Assembly: GCA_028564705.1 (NCBI GenBank)
Contig: JAPXFQ010002461.1
Span: 930,001 to 994,000, forward strand
Direction: 5' to 3'
DNA length: 64,000 bases
Origin: Apricaphanius iberus
Lineage: Eukaryota > Chordata > Actinopteri > Cyprinodontiformes > Aphaniidae
The notes under the pieces were generated by a model. It saw only the letters and a list, made by a program, of their open reading frames with translations. It had not been told where the DNA came from and did no database searches. The translations under genes were made by a program, and so were the position numbers. Below are positions 60,476 through 64,000 of the stretch, one piece after another. Position 1 is the stretch's first letter, and every line of letters begins with the position of its first letter.

Positions 60476-61176
60476 TAGCATAAAATTGAAAAGCAAGCTC
60501 ATTAGGGGAATCTTGACACCCCTAATATATATGTATATACAAATGTATATGTTTATATATAAGGGGTGTCCCGAATTCAAGAACAGATTGGGCCAATATT
60601 TTCACATTTTTAAGTGATCGGAGATTGCCTCTATTAGCTGATGAGTCGCGCCAATTTTGACTAAAGTACCTCCAAGTTACGTTTGAAGATGATTGCGCAG
60701 TAATTCATATGTTCGTAATTGTGCAAGCAGAGACTCTTAATTGCCACAAATCAGCATAGCAGATTAAGCATAGTTCTAATATAGGTAAACTTCAACAAAT
60801 GTTTTTCCACACTTTAAACTATATAATAAAAGCATAGAAACTCACCGTCTGGCATTTACACGCAACAATAAACCGAAATAAACTGAGTAAAGCTCCTGTA
60901 GCGAGGAAGAAAAAAAGTGCAAAAACTGAACGCTAAACAGCATTTGTTCTGCGTTCAAATAGCATTGGATATCTATGCTGAGTTCAGGAGCATATGATAT
61001 TTAAGCTTATAGTGAAAATAATAATAATACTACAACTTACAAACAATGTGGGGAGATATTAAATAGTGCGCTCGACTTATATTTTAAAACAAATCGCAAT
61101 TTTAACTCTAAAAAAAATTTAAGTATTATTAATTGATTAAATATTTCTTTCTTTCGTTAGTAACAATGGTATAAGC

Positions 61177-61281
61177 GGGATAATGCCCTTCGGGTGGTCC
61201 ATTATCCGAAAATAATGGATTTCACGACTCTGCGTCGTCTATTATTTTCTGATAATGGACATCTCGTTGGGCATTATCCAT
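61177..61281. repeat. 105-bp long imperfect hairpin with inner hairpin
   Basis: The left arm GGATAATGCCCTTCGGGTGG plus TCCATTATCCGAAAATAAT pairs with the right arm ATTATTTTCTGATAATGGAC plus ATCTCGTTGGGCATTATCC; about 40 positions with six or seven mismatches. The loop contains ACGAC-TCTGC-GTCGT, itself a perfect stem. It is followed directly by an AT array. It could be a tiny MITE; no duplication was seen. Confidence 0.85.

Positions 61282-61288
<7 letters not shown>

Positions 61289-61339
<51 letters not shown>
61289..61339. repeat. (AT)n microsatellite
   Basis: About 25 AT units between the hairpin and the next element; the same motif resumes at 61877-61910, flanking the MITE on both sides. 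Confidence 0.95.
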
Positions 61340-61340
<1 letters not shown>

Positions 61341-61341
<1 letters not shown>

Positions 61342-61875
61342 GGCCGGGACTCGATTAAAATTTTTAATCTAATTAGTTACAGGCTTTGTAATTAATTAAT
61401 CGTACATAAATATTTGACCTGAGAAAAATCAGAATTTTCTTCACATGGATTTTTAGTATGATTAATGACTGAATACATAAGTTTAAGTTATCAGAAAAAA
61501 TAAAGATTCTCTGGAGTATTGAGTCCAGAGGATATAGCTGGAAGCAGCGCCAGTGCAGCCGTGTGCGCCACGTAACACGAGAGCACACGCAGTGACAGAG
61601 TATATGAGACCGTTCTTTCACCAAAACCTCCATGACAGGAAGAAATAGCTGCAGCATAAGTTTTAACTGTAGTGAAAGCTACATTTCTGTCCATCAGCTG
61701 CTGGAGGATCGACAGCACGCGGCTTAGGGGACATGAAAAGGAATCTTCGCCGTTCTCTGCGCACCAGCACTGGAAGGCTGCAGTGCATAAATAGGTGCGA
61801 TTAAAATGCGTTAAAAAAATTGTACGCGTTATTTTTGTGTAATTAATCTTAATTAACGCGTTAAAGTCCCGGCCC
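61341..61875. mobile_element. hAT-type MITE with GGGCCGGGAC ends
   Basis: Ends GGGCCGGGACTCGATTAAAA and the inverse of GGGCCGGGACTTTAACGCGT. Inserted in an AT array, so the duplication cannot be separated from the microsatellite. The interior carries a tyrosine-recombinase-like protein fragment on the minus strand. Confidence 0.75.
61608..61766 (-). pseudogene. Tyrosine-recombinase-like (DIRS/Ngaro/Crypton type) core-binding fragment
   Basis: An open minus-strand stretch reads WCAENGEDSFSCPLSRVLSI, then LQQLMDRNVAFTTVKTYAAA and ISSCHGGFGERTV. This pattern (W-C...G-E-D-P..C-P-x-x-x-x-L-x-F-L-Q-x-L-L-D.....S-T-x-K-x-Y-x-A-A-I-S-x-x-H-x-G-F) is the SAM-like core-binding domain of fish tyrosine-recombinase retroelements or Cryptons. 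The catalytic domain is absent. Identification is by motif memory. Confidence 0.5.
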
Positions 61876-61877
61876 AA

Positions 61878-61911
<34 letters not shown>

Positions 61912-62110
61912 CACAGTGCTCTGCATAAATGAGTAGACCCCCTTTAAAAAGTATGAATTTAATCAGTAGCTCAATGAACAAAAGAACAATTTCCAAACTT
62001 TCCACAGGGCTGAGTTTTATTGAACACTTATTTAACTCCATAACATGAAATTAAGGTTAATAAGCTAATTTAGATCACAAAATCACATTACTTACTCCAA
62101 ACCAATCATT

Positions 62111-62732
62111 AACAATGACCCACGCAGTTCTGACAGCCACCCTCTCTCTTTTCAAACCACAAAAAGGATGAAATAATTTGAGCTGAAACAGAATTTTTTA
62201 ATAGTCCCTAAGCGAACATTCACTGTAGCTTCGCCGCGTTCAGATGTCACAACAAGGGAGAAGAGGAGGACGTTGTTCCGGATAAATGTTTCAGGGGCTC
62301 AGTAATAAAACACTAAACATAGCAATAATGAACGAAATATAAAACTACAATCAGCTGTTTTAAGCAGGACTCCCGTCTCCAGCTCGCTACAAATCTCTTA
62401 CAGAGAGACACAGGAAACATACCAGGAAGCGAAAAAACACTAATATAATGGTTAATAATATTAATTTTCTTTGTATTTTTATGATGTTACTAGGGTCTCT
62501 TGGTTTGTTTCTGTGTCTTACAAACTTACTTATGATAAAAAGAAGTGTTTGAAAATTTAATTAATTTAATTCTTAGTTAAAATTAGTTCACTAAAGAATA
62601 ACAAAATGACTGGGGAGGCACTTAAGATATATTTTTTACATTATGTGATTATTTTTATCGATTATTATCGATATCGATCAATATGACTATTTTTTTAATC
62701 AATATGCTTTTTTTCTATATTGTCCAGCCCTA
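62111..62732. mobile_element. hAT-type MITE, long form, left end missing
   Basis: Homologous over most of its length to 33020-33548: ACCCACGCAGTTCTGACAGC, AAGCGAACATTCACTGTAGC, AATGACTGGGGAGGCACTTA, then TATTGTCCAGCCCTA at the right end. It contains about 230 bp that the other copy lacks. The AGGGCTG left terminus is absent, so the left side was lost or deleted. Confidence 0.75.
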
Positions 62733-62741
62733 CTACTACAT

Positions 62742-63803
62742 CTAGTATTTTGTATGAGCACCATGATTTTTAAGGACAGCACCAAGTCTTCTAAGCATGG
62801 TGTAGGCAACATCGATCTTTTTCCATTCTTCAAGAATAACCTATTTTAGAGCCTGGATGCTGGATGGAGAGGGATTCTCAACTTGTCGCTTCAGAATGCC
62901 CCACAGGTGTTCGATTGGGTTCAGATCAAGAGACAAACTTGGCCATTCAATCACCTTCACCCTGTTCTGCTTCAGAATGCAACAGTAGCTTTAGATGTGT
63001 GTTTTTGGATCATTGTCGTGTTGGAAAAGTGGATGACGACAAGTGCATGGAGTGATGGCAGCATCTTCTCCTTCGGTATAGAGCAGTACATTGTTGAATT
63101 CATGATACCATCAATAAAATGCAGCTCCCCAACACCAGCAGCACTCATGCAGCCCCACATAAGGACACTGCCACCACCATGTTTCACTGTATGCACCTTG
63201 CATTATTCTTTGGAATCCTCATCTTTAAGACATCATACAGTTTTTAAACCATTAGTTCCAAAACAGTGATCTTGGTCTCATCACTCCAGAGTATAGAGTC
63301 CCAATAGTCTTCATTTTTTCAGTATGGGCCCTGGCAAGTTCTAGGCGTGCATTTTTGTGCATGGGCTTTAGGTGAGGCTTCCTTCATTGAAGATACCCAT
63401 GCATGGCATTCCTCTGTAGTGTGCGCCGCATGGTGTCCCGGAAAACGGTCACTCCAGTTTGGCTTTCTACTGCTTTAGCTAACTGCAGTGAACTTGCATG
63501 GCGATTTTCTTCAACCCTTCTCATCAGATGCTCCTGTAGAGATGTTAACTTTGGTGGACGGCCTTGACTTCCATCTTTCTCAAATGTTTTGTTCACTTTT
63601 GCTACAGTATTTTGACTGATATGTAAAGCTTTGCAGATCTTCTTGTAGCCCTCATCTTTTTTGTGTAAAGAAATGATTTCCTTTCTCAGATTTCTCTTCC
63701 ATGGAGAGCCATTACTGACAGCATGAAATGGGAAGGGCTTTACTTTGTAAAGTAATGCCCTTTTATGTTCACCTGTCTGCTGGACACTTCTTAAATGAAT
63801 CAT
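62742..63803 (-). pseudogene. Tc1-like DD34E transposase pseudogene
   Basis: Starts at 63803 (MIHLRSVQQTGEHKRALLYK). Helix-turn-helix regions KKICKALHISQNTVAKV and SQTGVTVFRDTMRRTLQRN. The first Asp is kept in ILWSDETKITV (near 63290), followed by KHGGGSVLMWGCMSAAGVGE and LHFIDGIMNSTMY. The second Asp is in FQHDNDPK, after which a one-base insertion breaks the frame. The Glu is in DLNPIEHLWGILKRQ, 34 residues from the second Asp. The end is GAHTKY with TAG at 62742-62744. There is also an early stop after MHGYLQ (63384) and other frame changes, so it is inactive. Confidence 0.85.
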
Positions 63804-64000
63804 TAGAGTCTACTGTGGTTGAATGCCTGTTAATTAGAAGTTTGTAGTCTTAAGTGTGGCTTTTCTCGTAGGACTATAATTGGGGTGCACTCATTTTTGC
63901 AACATGGGCTTGAATGAATTTGTTAGGCAAATCCGTTTTCTGTGTGTGCCAATGAACAAATTTAAATAGTTAAAAGTATTTTGTAGTATAGTATCTCATA

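Larger units (their letters stand above)
54687..64000 (+). other. vps13b: vps13b intron 5, 5' part (over 9.3 kb in window)
   Basis: No exon found. Made of an L2 tail, a broken L2 LINE, the second unclassified repeat copy, a Harbinger copy, a hairpin, a hAT MITE and a Tc1 copy. 59500-60060 and 60490-61170 show nothing I can name, apart from AT runs. Confidence 0.7.
61912..64000 (-). mobile_element. Tc1-like transposon, runs off the window, with MITE insertion
   Basis: The left end is TA then CACAGTGCTCTGCATAAATG, typical of a fish Tc1 family. The transposase gene is on the minus strand. A MITE (62111-62732) lies between the left terminal region and the transposase stop codon. The right end lies past 64000, although GGGGTGCACTCATTTTTGC near 63882 is a subterminal motif. 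Confidence 0.85.

Noticed and set aside
61491..61877. A 128-codon host gene on the minus strand
   Set aside because: It lies wholly inside a MITE; only the middle part resembles a recombinase, and the ends are MITE terminal sequence.
54687..64000. Further vps13b exon
   Set aside because: No stretch with VPS13B-like sequence and splice sites was found; intron 5 evidently continues past the window.

Overview
This is a vertebrate nuclear window, almost certainly from a teleost fish. Two conserved protein-coding genes lie head to tail on the + strand. At the left is osr2 (odd-skipped related 2), a five-zinc-finger developmental transcription factor whose coding part is complete in three exons (771-2252). 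Downstream is the 5' end of vps13b (COH1), a giant Golgi lipid-transfer protein. Its start codon is at 11033, and four coding exons (about 192 codons) are spread over 44 kb; the rest of the gene lies beyond the right edge. The same neighbours occur together on human 8q22, which supports both calls.

About 95 % of the window is intergenic or intronic and rich in transposable elements typical of teleosts: Tc1-like, hAT and PIF/Harbinger DNA transposons, L2/Maui-type and Rex/CR1-type LINE remnants, a GGATGG-tailed retroposon, and many microsatellites. No tRNA, rRNA or CRISPR array was seen. Apart from the two host genes, every recognisable coding sequence belongs to a transposon, and all transposase or LINE coding regions are broken.

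Layout. 1-2630: osr2 with its 3' UTR. 2630-6300: intergenic, with a 200-bp tetranucleotide array and an AAT/ATT array. About 6300-6437: tentative vps13b promoter and non-coding exon 1. 6438-11032: intron 1 (retroposon, Tc1 relic, Harbinger element). 11180-20638: intron 2 (second Harbinger copy, a GC-rich block, a hAT MITE inside an unclassified repeat, and an L2 3' end inside a Harbinger-type element). 20783-45847: 25-kb intron 3 (Tc1 relic; candidate solo LTR; a 1.47-kb Tc1 element split by a 1.44-kb inserted element; a MITE; a 3.8-kb hAT with transposase). 45966-54518: intron 4 (Rex-like LINE remnant; three-level nest at 51.6-53.6 kb). 54687-64000: part of intron 5 (L2 LINE on the minus strand split by a Harbinger-type element; second copy of the unclassified repeat; long hairpin; hAT MITE carrying a tyrosine-recombinase-like fragment; a Tc1 copy running off the right edge).

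The strongest observations concern nesting: several insertions keep readable target-site duplications (8 bp for hAT, TA for Tc1, TTA/TAA for Harbinger, 5 bp for one unusual element), so the order of events can be read directly. I see no clear new biological system. The most unusual items are the recombinase-like fragment inside a hAT-type MITE, a 105-bp nested hairpin, and the 5-bp-duplication element inside Tc1.
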